Virus record (IMG/VR): IMGVR_UViG_3300037504_000905
Location: 1-30,601 of that record
DNA length: 30,601 nt
Direction: 5' to 3' (one strand)
Source of the DNA: a virus
Shown here: positions 9,501-15,378 of the stretch, in pieces
Position numbering within the stretch: position 1 is the stretch's first letter
Layout of the letters: every line of letters starts with the position of its first letter
Made by a program: the position numbers and the translations under genes
Notes under the pieces: generated by a model
Database searches by the model: none
Told to the model about the DNA's origin: nothing
What the model saw: only the letters and a program-made list of their open reading frames with translations

Positions 9501-9882
9501 CTTCTGCTGCACCACTGGCGGATGCACCTAAAACTTTTGAATCTGCGCCAACCGCAATTGCAATATCTCCAAGCTCTTCAACAGATTTTCCTGACTCCGC
9601 TGCTGCTGTAGACAATATTGCAAGTTGACTTTCAAATTCCGATGCAATTTGTATTGACTCTTTGCCAAATTCAAGCATTGCACCAGCGGCCTTTAAGGCC
9701 ATCTCTGCAACTTTTTCTAGTGCAATTCCGACGCTTACTTCAAGAGCACGTGTTAATGAAAATCCTTGTTTTTCAGCTTGTTCAGTAGCATCGTTTGCTT
9801 GCCCGATGCCATTTAAATAACTTGTGAGACCTCGGTTAAAGTCCCTTACATCAAAAACTGCTACTAAACCTATTTTTTCCAA
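6505..9882 (-). CDS. Tail tape measure protein
   Basis: At 1125 residues this is the longest complete gene. It sets tail length and passes into the host at injection. Residues about 60-400 carry a TP901-type tape-measure core (AAAESGKSVEELGDIAI, GLYKAGLSSTSIFGDL, LVEALKFVGPTASQMGMS, LLSTAGIQGSMAGTSLG, RQGLRGMNVLM). A hydrophobic stretch at about 546-576 may cross a membrane. Residues 673-848 are four tandem 44-residue repeats rich in Trp. The C-terminus is Ser/Asn-rich, then VNVEVNPT-like. The start is TTG at 9882 with AGGA ten bases upstream, because no ATG fits; it overlaps the chaperone extension frame. At about 1.5 angstrom per residue the tail would be near 170 nm, an inference. Confidence 0.9.
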   Translation of the reverse strand: MEKIGLVAVFDVRDFNRGLTSYLNGIGQANDATEQAEKQGFSLTRALEVSVGIALEKVAEMALKAAGAMLEFGKESIQIASEFESQLAILSTAAAESGKSVEELGDIAIAVGADSKVLGASASGAAEAMTGLYKAGLSSTSIFGDLEGYMAGTSELGGALAAAFNLAAATTLDVAQASDVAAVALATFGGELETDEEKAVFMEGALDNLVKAADASVAEVDGLVEALKFVGPTASQMGMSIEDTNNALALLSTAGIQGSMAGTSLGAVLGDLTKGTPKATKALEALGIELFDEHGEFRDLVDIVGQFEVSMADMTEEQKTNYMTSIFTRQGLRGMNVLMAQGVEGWNNMADATENATGIQEQAAARSETLEGIMEALDGQIETVRIQFVNSFKPALKEFGKVAISVFEMVGPKLEKFFTMFGDWLTENTPRAVKALTSVLSGDFQGALMQVGAIVSSIFGTGAANDFITFAKNAISVIGNIVNKISSFIGSLNELKPILSTIFDIVKTVVLSSISVIAEDALPKFIDAFEALKELNWEAITNEIKVFVGTVGTILLALVATFTGIVSAIASIIKTLVEIWVEMKNTWIELMEAMAEKDVEKILKNLGKLLVSAFEAPLKLIIKAVKSFIGSVTGFFEKLSKELVGKSIIPDMMDAIQDVIERILDRIMDFIDGWIRAIISAVQYFADEVKRLWDLLWSSVQDIVEKAIAAIKSKLDTWISALEKAWSIFVENIEDFWKTMWDAIKSKVETVIAAIELALETWITAIQTAWQTFVDAVSLAWTTLWDSAKTKVVTIIAEIKESLNTWIEEIEEVWATFISSVSTAWNNLWDGFSTGLATKFEAIKTAIGTGIQGMLDKIADFLEDFKDAGKALIGKVVEGINEVASNLKDAFSRAIEGMGAAITELSEDIIDFGKSIVAKIVSGIEAVWQSKFVTAIKDGITGLATGAQTLWSAVMQLGKDIVGKIKDGIDTVVSTIFDPVSDFFAGLDLATSFSGLVSSLKSVGSAMIDSIKDGIAGSVDSLRQALFGTVENAICWAFSQFGLPCPIGGGGNSSSSFSANNFSSSGSSQLSNFSAMTTPLQTSSNTNNVDNSRQINVEVNPTYTNVQSEAGIYYDVLAALQSVGA
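7339..7866 (-). repeat. Four tandem 132-bp repeats in the tape measure gene
   Basis: Four in-frame copies lie at 7735-7866, 7603-7734, 7471-7602 and 7339-7470. Each encodes 44 residues of the form xWI..I......F......WxxLWD....I..I.......; tryptophans or hydrophobics recur at positions 2, 10, 21 and 25. 44 is four times 11, the usual tape-measure helical period. Copies 2-4 are closest and copy 1 is more diverged, suggesting stepwise expansion. Confidence 0.85.
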
Positions 9883-10139
9883 CTCTTATTTTTCCTGTTA
9901 GCTAACTCGTTTTCATATAATGCAATTTGATTTTCCACATTATAGAACGCTATCATTTCGGCTTTGCAATCGTCGCATTGTTCATTCCACTTTGTAGGTG
10001 TTAGGCCCCACCACCTTGCTACTCTCAATTCAAAAAATCTTGTTGAAAATGTCCACTTAGACTTTTTGCGATTCCAATTGATTAAATCGCTAATCTTCTT
10101 CTGATTGTATTGAACTGCGAAACGTATCTTCCGCAGCTT
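9870..10139 (-). CDS. Frame-shifted C-terminal extension of the tail-assembly chaperone (gpT-like)
   Basis: This open frame lies +1 (equivalently -2) relative to the chaperone gene, between a TAA at 10140-10142 and a TAG at 9870-9872. It contains KKISDLINWNRKKSKWTFSTR, then RWWGLTPTKWNEQCDDCK and FYNVENQIALYENELA. It has no ATG in a useful place and no own ribosome site, and it fills the exact gap between chaperone and tape measure where lambda-type phages encode the T half of gpGT. Any shift must happen in 10093-10139. One candidate is TTT-C at 10119-10122, where a Phe tRNA could slip +1 to TTC. The two proteins would let the chaperone coat and load the tape measure. That it is coding is well supported by position and composition. 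The shift site itself is inferred. Confidence 0.6.
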   Translation of the reverse strand, partial: KLRKIRFAVQYNQKKISDLINWNRKKSKWTFSTRFFELRVARWWGLTPTKWNEQCDDCKAEMIAFYNVENQIALYENELANRKNKSWKK

Positions 10140-10587
10140 TTACAGCTTCAGGATCGGCCCCCCTGCTACTCAACTTGATGATTTCCATCATGGCATTTTG
10201 AATTTGCTTGGGCGTTTTCAAAAGTTCAGTGGTGACATACATAACTTTCAAATCATATTTACTTTCAGGCAAATCAATTTCTAGCCACTTTTGAAGTTCA
10301 AGCCACTCATCAGAAATTTCACAATCGACGCCTTGATAAAAAATATAGGCCATCGCTTTTTCTGATGCCTCTTCATTTGCCTTTTGCAATTCAGCTTGAT
10401 AGACAAGCCACTTATTTACATCTTCTTCTGGTGCATCCTTTATTGAATCCTCGTCATATTCATATTCTTGTTTGTTGCTAGCGCCAGGAAGATCAACTTT
10501 GTATGTCGGAACTTCCAAATCATATTTTGCCATTACAGCATTTTGAATCTTTTGCAACTGAATTAAACTTATCTCTCTATATTCCAT
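10090..10587 (-). CDS. Tail assembly chaperone (gpG-like)
   Basis: I place the start at the ATG at 10587 (165 residues), since AAAAGGGGG lies nine bases upstream; an ATG at 10617 in the same frame has no ribosome site. The protein is acidic and mostly helical (EYEYDEDSIKDAPEEDVNKWLVYQAELQKANEEASEKA, with ELLKTPKQIQNAMMEIIKL near the end), like other siphophage tail chaperones. It immediately precedes the frame-shifted extension and the tape measure, the conserved G-GT-H order. A run of six G at about 10159-10164 looks slippery, but a stop in the extension frame lies between it and the extension, so it cannot be the productive site for that frame. Confidence 0.65.
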   Translation of the reverse strand: MEYREISLIQLQKIQNAVMAKYDLEVPTYKVDLPGASNKQEYEYDEDSIKDAPEEDVNKWLVYQAELQKANEEASEKAMAYIFYQGVDCEISDEWLELQKWLEIDLPESKYDLKVMYVTTELLKTPKQIQNAMMEIIKLSSRGADPEAVKAAEDTFRSSIQSEED

Positions 10588-10609
10588 TTTGTAATGCCCC
10601 CTTTTAGGT

Positions 10610-10659
10610 CGGGACATACTTGAATGTAAAAGGAGAGAAAATCATCCAAATATGTCCCG
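10610..10659. repeat. Inverted repeat between propeller and chaperone genes
   Basis: CGGGACATA at 10610-10618 and TATGTCCCG at 10651-10659 are perfect 9-bp inverted arms around 32 bases. In the leftward mRNA this stem would form just after the propeller stop and before the chosen chaperone ribosome site. No U-run follows, so it is not a plain terminator. It may tune the ratio of the two structural gene products. Confidence 0.5.
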
Positions 10660-10673
10660 TCGTAGAAAACAAC

Positions 10674-11645
10674 CTAGTAGCCAGCGACTCGATAAACTAC
10701 ACCTTCGTTTGAGCTATTTTCACCCACCACAAAAGCTTGATTAGAATCACACATGTAAACAGCATTGTATTCAGTACCTGCTGGTAAACTTGTTACTGTT
10801 TCCCAGTCTGCACCACCGTTTCGCGTGCGATATAAATCATCGCCATCAATTGCCATTCCTACAAATCTATTTGCAAAATGCATGTCGTTAATACCAGAAC
10901 CAGCACTTGCGGTAAATAAACTTGTCCAAGAGGCGCCCGCGTCATCACTATACCAAATGACACCATTAGCATCACCGACCATCAAATTATTTTCATCAAA
11001 TACATATAATGAATAAAGGTCAGGTGTACCACTAATAGCTGTCACTGTTGCCCATTGTTCACCGCCATCATCAGTCTTTACAACAACACCTGATTCAGCT
11101 ACCGCATATCCAATATCTTTGTTTGCAAGCATAATAGCATGATAATCATTTGTTGTTGCAACACCGGCATCTTGTACTGTCCAAGATACACCGCCATCGT
11201 CACTAAATGAAATATAGCCACCGGTCAGTGCAATCCAAATATGCCTAAAGTCTAATGCAAACAATGCGCCACTATCATCAGCGAACAAGTTTGAGCCACT
11301 TGATTCAACATCAACTGTTGTCCAAGTTGCCCCACTATCATCAGAATATGCAATTTCTCCATTGGCGGCGGCGGTCCCCCGCGCAACAATCCATCTTGTG
11401 GTATCTTTATCTTTTCGCACACAGGTTACACTGATAATATCTTCATCTGTATCAAATGGTTGTACAGCTGCGTTAGCCCAGGTGTCTCCATTGTCATTTG
11501 TATAAACCACATCAGCCTCAGCGCTTGTTACAGAATCACATCCTAGAAAGCCTTGCTCACAGAGATCAAGATCACCTCCACAAACACCCGCACATCTCTC
11601 TTCATTACAAAACATTATATCATTAACAGCTTCTTGAGCAGCCAT
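10674..11645 (-). CDS. Six-bladed Asp-box beta-propeller tail protein
   Basis: The 323-residue protein has GGAGTG ten bases before ATG. It contains six Asp-box motifs (S/T-x-D-x-G-x-x-W): TNDNGDTW, SDDSGATW, SDDGGVSW, TDDGGEQW, SDDAGASW and the weaker TRNGGADW. They are spaced about 40-50 residues, with a terminal VVYRVAGY strand able to close the ring. Asp-box propellers occur in sialidases and Ycf48-like proteins; no sialidase arginine triad is evident. The first 36 residues have five cysteines (13, 18, 22, 29, 36). It lies between the probable tail tube and the chaperone, so I infer a structural or decorating role on the tail rather than catalysis. A separately encoded propeller in this slot is unusual. 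Confidence 0.75.
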   Translation of the reverse strand: MAAQEAVNDIMFCNEERCAGVCGGDLDLCEQGFLGCDSVTSAEADVVYTNDNGDTWANAAVQPFDTDEDIISVTCVRKDKDTTRWIVARGTAAANGEIAYSDDSGATWTTVDVESSGSNLFADDSGALFALDFRHIWIALTGGYISFSDDGGVSWTVQDAGVATTNDYHAIMLANKDIGYAVAESGVVVKTDDGGEQWATVTAISGTPDLYSLYVFDENNLMVGDANGVIWYSDDAGASWTSLFTASAGSGINDMHFANRFVGMAIDGDDLYRTRNGGADWETVTSLPAGTEYNAVYMCDSNQAFVVGENSSNEGVVYRVAGY

Positions 11646-11650
11646 AATTT

Positions 11651-12163
11651 CTACACTCCATCCGTTGAATCAGGTAATGCTTGTGCGCCAGCTTCCACAT
11701 CCACAACAATAATTAGTGGGGGCGCGGCGCTAATATCATAGGTTGCTTCACTACGATCATCACCCTCTTTAAGTGCCATATTACTAAAACTTCTATTTGT
11801 AATACGTCTTACATCTAAAATAAATGTCTTTAACCAATTATTGAATACGTCACGTCGTCCATTGCAAATTTTATTGATATACAATGGAAACGGACATTTC
11901 TGACGTTCCAATACAGTTAGAACATCAGTCACATCTTCCATAATTTGTGTTGAAACCGCATCAGGCGGTCCCGCCGTCTCTCCTGCTGTAACCCACTTTT
12001 TAGGCCCGCTTGGATCTGGGCAAAAGAAAGGTGTGTAATCACCTAACGGTTCATCCAAACTTTCTACCTCGTGACATCCAAGAAATACAACATCAGTTGA
12101 AGGTCCATCAGGTTGAATCCAAATAGAACCTTGCCCCCCTGTAAAATGTACTTCATTTGCCAT
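11651..12163 (-). CDS. Probable major tail (tube) protein
   Basis: The start is the ATG at 12163 (170 residues) because CGGAGGAATAGAGTA precedes it; an in-frame TTG at 12187 would bury the ribosome site in the gene. The protein begins ANEVHFTGGQGSIWIQPDG and contains FLGCHEVESLDEPLGDYTPFFCPDPSGPKKW and then RRITNRSFSNMALKEGDDRSEATYDISA, a beta-rich protein with the length and position of a siphophage tube subunit. It follows the gp10-like gene and ends five bases before the propeller gene. It could instead be a tail completion protein, with the propeller gene being the tube; the fold suggests otherwise. Confidence 0.55.
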   Translation of the reverse strand: MANEVHFTGGQGSIWIQPDGPSTDVVFLGCHEVESLDEPLGDYTPFFCPDPSGPKKWVTAGETAGPPDAVSTQIMEDVTDVLTVLERQKCPFPLYINKICNGRRDVFNNWLKTFILDVRRITNRSFSNMALKEGDDRSEATYDISAAPPLIIVVDVEAGAQALPDSTDGV

Positions 12164-12167
12164 TACT

Positions 12168-12575
12168 CTATTCCTCCGATACTTCAATTATTGCATCTGT
12201 CATAATTTTCACAAAATCCTTCATTCTCTTTTTCGCTATTTGCTTAGGATATTCTCTCGCTTTAATTCCGCTTACATAGTGCCCCTTACTAAAAGCCATA
12301 TTACCACTCGCGCCACCACTTCTTGATGGAATTGTACCCGCAACACTTTTTGTTTTATAATTAGGTTTAAAAGCTAAAACTTTGGCGCGCCGTGGTGCAA
12401 CATAATGTCTTTTTGTGCCCGCACTCACAAATCTATAAATATCATTGTCGGTGCCTTCCTCACCTTCAATTGCATTATTTTTTGTACGCACCTCTTTATC
12501 AAAGTCAACCTTAGTTTTCCAATCCTTTACTGATGATTGAAAATCCTTATCCATCACATCAACAAACTTTTCCAT
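12168..12575 (-). CDS. HK97 gp10-like tail-completion / neck protein
   Basis: I choose the ATG at 12575, four bases after the upstream stop (GAGG just before it), giving 135 residues. A GTG at 12647 would add 24 residues but would overlap the previous gene by 68 bases. The C-terminal half (HYVAPRRAKVLAFKPN, then KGHYVSGIKAREYPKQIAKKRMKDFVKIM) follows the gp10 pattern of a strand pair, an HxxGIxARxF-like motif and a closing helix. Proteins of this family sit at the head-tail junction or cap the tail tube. Its place just before the tube gene fits. Confidence 0.6.
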   Translation of the reverse strand: MEKFVDVMDKDFQSSVKDWKTKVDFDKEVRTKNNAIEGEEGTDNDIYRFVSAGTKRHYVAPRRAKVLAFKPNYKTKSVAGTIPSRSGGASGNMAFSKGHYVSGIKAREYPKQIAKKRMKDFVKIMTDAIIEVSEE

Positions 12576-12579
12576 TGCC

Positions 12580-12891
12580 TCAGAAAAAGTCTGTTGTGCT
12601 TTCCTGCTCGTCAACTTCGATTTCGCTAAAATCTTCTGAAGCGACACGTTCTATATAATCCTTTTGCAAAAAGCATTTCGCATCATTGCTATCAATGTTG
12701 TATTCACGCCCAGGACTAAACCAATAAATATGACCAGATTTACAACCTCTCATTCTCAAATCCGTATCATACGTGAACAAAATTTGTGTATAGCCATTCT
12801 GTCCTTCTTTGTAATTATCTGTTGTCACATTCACCTCCGGCACAACTACAATTTTGTTATGCCTTATTTTCTTACCTCCGCAACATGCCAT
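12580..12891 (-). CDS. Small unknown protein of the head-tail region
   Basis: This 103-residue protein begins MACCGGKKIRHNK and continues with GYTQILFTYDTDLRMRGCKSGHIYWFSPGREYNIDSNDAKCFLQK. It overlaps the DUF1360 gene by 20 bases, and GGAGG in that overlap is too far inside the gene to be its ribosome site, so it is probably coupled to the gene before. Four cysteines and a short beta-rich centre suggest a compact fold. Position before the gp10-like gene fits a head-tail connector or a small accessory protein, but I do not recognise the family. Confidence 0.55.
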   Translation of the reverse strand: MACCGGKKIRHNKIVVVPEVNVTTDNYKEGQNGYTQILFTYDTDLRMRGCKSGHIYWFSPGREYNIDSNDAKCFLQKDYIERVASEDFSEIEVDEQESTTDFF

Positions 12892-13198
12892 CGTTCACCA
12901 CTATTGCAATTGTGCTTAATGTTAACCACGTTGCAAAATACATTGTAATTTGAGGCAAAAAAATATAAGCCAAAACCAGCATCGCTGACGCCCACACGCT
13001 AAAACACCAAACACAACTCAATAATTCACCAAGTAATGTATTCGGCCAAACATCAAACGGCATGCCATCTTGTACGCGTTCTATGCCTACCATTTTTCTA
13101 ATTCTCAAAAATATACCAAACGGCCCTTTTTCTTCTACAAACAATGAAGACAATCGCCAGCATGCTAATCCTAAAATCAAAATTTCTATCATATTCAT
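12872..13198 (-). CDS. DUF1360-type membrane protein
   Basis: This 108-residue protein begins with a hydrophobic segment (IEILILGLACWRLSSLFV), then EEKGPFGIFLRIR, the LLSCVWCFSVW motif with its CxxC pair and a second hydrophobic stretch. Together these are the hallmark of the DUF1360 family, found in phages and Firmicutes. The function is unknown. It is the first gene of the tail operon. The ATG at 13198 is eight bases from the -10 box, so the transcript should have almost no leader. Confidence 0.8.
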   Translation of the reverse strand: MNMIEILILGLACWRLSSLFVEEKGPFGIFLRIRKMVGIERVQDGMPFDVWPNTLLGELLSCVWCFSVWASAMLVLAYIFLPQITMYFATWLTLSTIAIVVNDGMLRR

Positions 13199-13205
13199 TT
13201 ACTAT

Positions 13206-13233
13206 ATTATATCATATTTTGTTGCATTGTCAA
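13206..13233 (-). promoter_or_regulatory. Leftward promoter of the tail operon, leaderless type
   Basis: Read leftward: TTGACA (13228-13233), 16 bp, TATAAT (13206-13211). The ATG of the DUF1360 gene is at 13198, eight bases after the -10, so the predicted start site falls at or next to the start codon. It is divergent from the terminase small subunit promoter. Confidence 0.8.
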
Positions 13234-13248
13234 GCAAACAAAAAAAAC

Positions 13249-13267
13249 AATTGTCAACTTGACAATT
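13249..13267. promoter_or_regulatory. Palindromic operator over the -35 of the terminase small subunit promoter
   Basis: AATTGTCAA-C-TTGACAATT is a perfect 19-bp palindrome. Its right half is the -35 box of the rightward promoter, and its left half ends 15 bp from the leftward -35. GTCAA-N-TTGAC recurs at 21757-21767 and 22545-22555 over the -35 of two other rightward promoters. This suggests a common repressor or regulator site. Confidence 0.6.
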
Positions 13268-13287
13268 TGTCGCATAAATGTTATAAT
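13259..13287 (+). promoter_or_regulatory. Consensus promoter for terminase small subunit, leaderless
   Basis: TTGACA (13259-13264), 17 bp, TATAAT (13282-13287) is a perfect sigma-70 consensus. The probable start codon (13297) is ten bases after the -10, so the mRNA has at most a few leader bases. Confidence 0.85.
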
Positions 13288-13296
13288 ATGATTAGA

Positions 13297-13812
13297 ATGA
13301 AAATAGAAAAGTTGCAAGAGGAAAATACTAGACAATATCAAGCGATCTGCGATTTTTGGCGATTAGGCCCAGGGCGCAATCTAAATCAACTTCATATACA
13401 ATATGATGTACAGGAAAATCCACCATGTAAAACTTATGGAACATTGCGCCGATGGGCTTCGGATTACAATTGGGAAAATCGCATTGCACAAGCAATTTCT
13501 GAAGATCAAGAGTTGCTTGAAAATGAATATCAAGAAAGATTGCTTGAGAACGCACGCCGTCGCTTTGATATTCTTGAAGATATGTATTCACTTGCAAACG
13601 AAATTGACATTGATACTGAAATGGTAAGTGTGGCGCAAGCAACCACACTCTACAAAACATTCTTAGACGCAGTCGGGAAAGTGTTTAATGTTGATGCGCC
13701 TGACAAAATCGCACTCACAGATCCATCGGGCAAAGAACCCTACAATCAATCTGATGTTCAGCACCTTCTTGAACTGACAGAAAAATATGAAAACAGACCC
13801 AAAGAAAAATAG
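13297..13812 (+). CDS. terS: Terminase small subunit
   Basis: Chosen start ATG 13297 (171 residues), since the promoter -10 ends at 13287; an ATG at 13288 lies upstream of the expected transcription start, and longer frames upstream cross the promoter. Residues about 45-65 (CKTYGTLRRWASDYNWENRI) are a recognition-helix pattern typical of terminase small subunits. A long charged helical region follows (LLENEYQERLLENARRRFDILEDMYSLA), the likely oligomerisation part. The C-terminal ~30 residues after DPSGKEP probably contact the large subunit. It recognises the packaging site. The large subunit gene lies about 5.9 kb away instead of adjacent. A bidirectional hairpin terminator overlaps the stop. 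Confidence 0.75.
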   Translation: MKIEKLQEENTRQYQAICDFWRLGPGRNLNQLHIQYDVQENPPCKTYGTLRRWASDYNWENRIAQAISEDQELLENEYQERLLENARRRFDILEDMYSLANEIDIDTEMVSVAQATTLYKTFLDAVGKVFNVDAPDKIALTDPSGKEPYNQSDVQHLLELTEKYENRPKEK

Positions 13813-13841
13813 CCATTGCAATTTTCCACAATGGCTATTTT
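13806..13841. terminator. Bidirectional hairpin terminator
   Basis: A perfect 13-bp stem (13806-13818 with 13829-13841) around a 10-base loop has A-rich and T-rich flanks (AAAATAGCC...GGCTATTTT). It separates the rightward terminase gene from the leftward gene ending at 13856 and can serve both. Confidence 0.85.
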
Positions 13842-13855
13842 CCCTAAAGCTAACT

Positions 13856-14260
13856 TTATTCACATTCCCAATTCAAAGGATAACCAGCATCGGCCCACCC
13901 TTCGATGACCTTCTGCTTGTCAACCTCGTAACTAAACCACACGCCTTCAATTTCTCCTGTATATCTGTCTTTATCACTTTTGATAATTTGTTCAGTAAAT
14001 CTATTTAAAAATTTACTCGGAACCCAAACTATAACTTTGTTACAATTTTCAAACAAACCAGATTCCCTGGCTTGTTCTTCAGATAGATGTACATCCACAT
14101 CGCAACTATAACTATTGACCCTATCTGAAACCAACAACGGATTTAGATTTGGCAAATCAAGCTCGCGTCTTGCTAAATCCAAGCCCACCAAGCCAGAATC
14201 GTGCGATTCAAAATAAACTGCGCCAACACTCTTTCCTGCGAAAACAACTCTGAATTTCAC
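13856..14260 (-). CDS. Unknown small accessory protein
   Basis: The 134-residue protein starts with GTG at 14260, with AAAGGAG eight bases upstream. It begins with a beta strand (KFRVVFAGKSVGAVYFES), continues with SGLVGLDLARREL and ends WADAGYPLNWECE. It includes CNKVIVWVPSKFLNRFTEQIIK, a strand-helix unit resembling one in 14799-15158 (IAIVVLPINLLEAILKF), so the two may share a fold. No catalytic motif is evident. It is the last gene of a three-gene unit driven by the repeat-controlled promoter at 15204. I do not recognise a family. Confidence 0.6.
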   Translation of the reverse strand: MKFRVVFAGKSVGAVYFESHDSGLVGLDLARRELDLPNLNPLLVSDRVNSYSCDVDVHLSEEQARESGLFENCNKVIVWVPSKFLNRFTEQIIKSDKDRYTGEIEGVWFSYEVDKQKVIEGWADAGYPLNWECE

Positions 14261-14282
14261 TTTTCTCTCCTTTGAATTTAAA

Positions 14283-14735
14283 TTATCGTAATCTTAACAA
14301 CTTGTCAAATTCAAACCTCATAGGCTGTTCAACTCCAACAAAGATGAAGCTGCCTTTCTCCATAACAAGTGCACGCGGATTTGCAAACTCAATCAAATCT
14401 ATTGCATTTTTGATGTTGTTTTTCCCTGTCACCTCTCGCGAAAAAACTTTTGCAGCAGGGCGTTTTCCAGGCACAGATTTGACCAGGTAAATTTCCAGCG
14501 GCCCCAGGAGTGCATTGTAATATTTACTATTACTACAAATATCAGCAATAGCCATTGTCAAATCTGGAAAACTCATCTGAAAAATGACTTTATCAAATTT
14601 ACCAGCAGCGTCAATCAAAAAACCCAGAACGATCTCGACGCCAAAAAACGTTTTGTTTTCGACGACGACATCCATGTCGTCGATTCCATACTCATTCTTA
14701 TCAAACTCATGCCGCCCCACAACTAGAACTTTCAT
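14283..14735 (-). CDS. Unknown accessory protein with N-terminal RHE motif
   Basis: This 150-residue protein has an excellent ribosome site (AAAGGAGAGAAAA before ATG). It begins KVLVVGRHEFD; its neighbour 14799-15158 begins KALWLSRHEPT. This shared strand plus RHE may mark a common Rossmann-like start. The middle alternates strands and helices (AAGKFDKVIFQMSFPDLTMAIADI, then YYNALLGPLEIYLVKSV), and the end contains GSFIFVGVEQPM. It looks like an alpha/beta single-domain protein. No enzymatic motif can be assigned. It lies in a unit with two other small genes and probably is an accessory, possibly host-interaction gene. Confidence 0.6.
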   Translation of the reverse strand: MKVLVVGRHEFDKNEYGIDDMDVVVENKTFFGVEIVLGFLIDAAGKFDKVIFQMSFPDLTMAIADICSNSKYYNALLGPLEIYLVKSVPGKRPAAKVFSREVTGKNNIKNAIDLIEFANPRALVMEKGSFIFVGVEQPMRFEFDKLLRLR

Positions 14736-14763
14736 TTTTCTCTCCTTTAAATTAATTTGCTTG

Positions 14764-14789
14764 GGGGATAAGCTTTTGCGCTTATCCCC
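14764..14789. other. Strong intercistronic hairpin
   Basis: GGGGATAAGC (14764-14773) pairs perfectly with GCTTATCCCC (14780-14789) around six bases, right after the stop of the gene at 14799. No U-run follows in the leftward mRNA, so it is better seen as a partial terminator, or an mRNA-processing or stability element inside the operon. Confidence 0.6.
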
Positions 14790-14798
14790 TTGCCTAAA

Positions 14799-15158
14799 TT
14801 ACAAAACTTCTGTTACAACCTCCACCTTAATCACCTTTTCATAGTGACTAAAGCTGAAAACAACATTATCATCAATGATCTCACGATTCATAACAGCACG
14901 CAAAATCATGCCGCCGCTCTTGTAAAAATTACTGAATTTCAGTATTGCTTCCAGTAAATTGATTGGCAATACAACAATTGCAATATTACAGTCGTCAGCC
15001 AACTCATCAAATCTTACAACGGACTCACGGCTATTACTCGGTAATGACTCATCGACCTGTTTGATGTTGGTTTCATCAAACCTATGATGAAACTTTTTTG
15101 TTAAAACTTCTACTTGTTCTTCAGTTGGTTCATGACGTGACAACCATAATGCCTTCAT
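14799..15158 (-). CDS. Unknown accessory protein with N-terminal RHE motif
   Basis: The protein has 119 residues, with an AAAGGAGATAGAA ribosome site before ATG. It opens with KALWLSRHEPTEEQVEVL, a strand then RHE then helix, and has a central IAIVVLPINLLEAILKF and C-terminal ILRAVMNREIIDDNVVFSFSHYEKVIKVEVVTEVL strands. The order strand-helix-strand-helix-beta pair suggests a small alpha/beta sensor- or nucleotide-binding-like fold, but nothing decisive is seen. It is the first gene of the unit from the repeat-controlled promoter at 15204, with about 40 bases of leader. Confidence 0.6.
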   Translation of the reverse strand: MKALWLSRHEPTEEQVEVLTKKFHHRFDETNIKQVDESLPSNSRESVVRFDELADDCNIAIVVLPINLLEAILKFSNFYKSGGMILRAVMNREIIDDNVVFSFSHYEKVIKVEVVTEVL

Positions 15159-15203
15159 TTCTATCTCCTTTTGTTTAACTAATGTTTACCCTTAACTATC
15201 CCA

Positions 15204-15282
15204 ATTATACCATAACCATAAAACCATGTCAAGGATTTTATGTTAAGATGGTGTTACAAAATGGTTACGATAACGTTAACAT
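15204..15282 (-). promoter_or_regulatory. Repeat-controlled promoter 1 (four 11-bp repeats)
   Basis: Leftward TATAAT (15204-15209) is preceded by TGG (extended -10), 17 bp and TTGACA (15227-15232). After 9 bp come four direct repeats on the plus strand at 15242, 15253, 15264 and 15275 (GTTAAGA, GTTACAA, GTTACGA, GTTAACAT) on an exact 11-bp pitch. It drives 15158-13856. Confidence 0.85.
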
Positions 15283-15318
15283 GGGATATTGCAAATAAAC
15301 ACAAACGCTCTCAAGCTG

Positions 15319-15378
15319 ATACTACCAGTACCACCATGGTGGTACTAACACAAAAACGGTATTTGGTACTGGTAGTAT
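15319..15378. repeat. Nested inverted repeats next to the FtsK-like gene
   Basis: ATACTACCAGTACCA (15319-15333) and TGGTACTGGTAGTAT (15364-15378) are perfect 15-bp inverted arms, 30 bp apart. Inside, 15327-15346 is a perfect 20-bp palindrome centred on CCATGG. TGGTACT half-sites thus occur three times. The right arm touches the stop of the translocase gene. No T-run follows, so a protein-binding or recombination site is more likely than a terminator. Confidence 0.75.

Noticed and set aside
10155-10170. G6 run in the chaperone gene as frameshift site
   Set aside because: A TAA in the extension frame at 10140-10142 lies downstream of it, so a shift there to that frame would stop at once.
10652-10744. 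Rightward 30-codon ORF (MSRRRKQPSS...) preceded by AGGAGAG
   Set aside because: The AGGAG is about 17 bases from the ATG, too far, and the frame is mostly antisense to the propeller gene. The ATG lies in the inverted repeat.
13144-13296. Longer N-terminus for the terminase small subunit
   Set aside because: The extension crosses two consensus promoters and the palindromic operator. The promoter -10 ends only ten bases before the chosen ATG.
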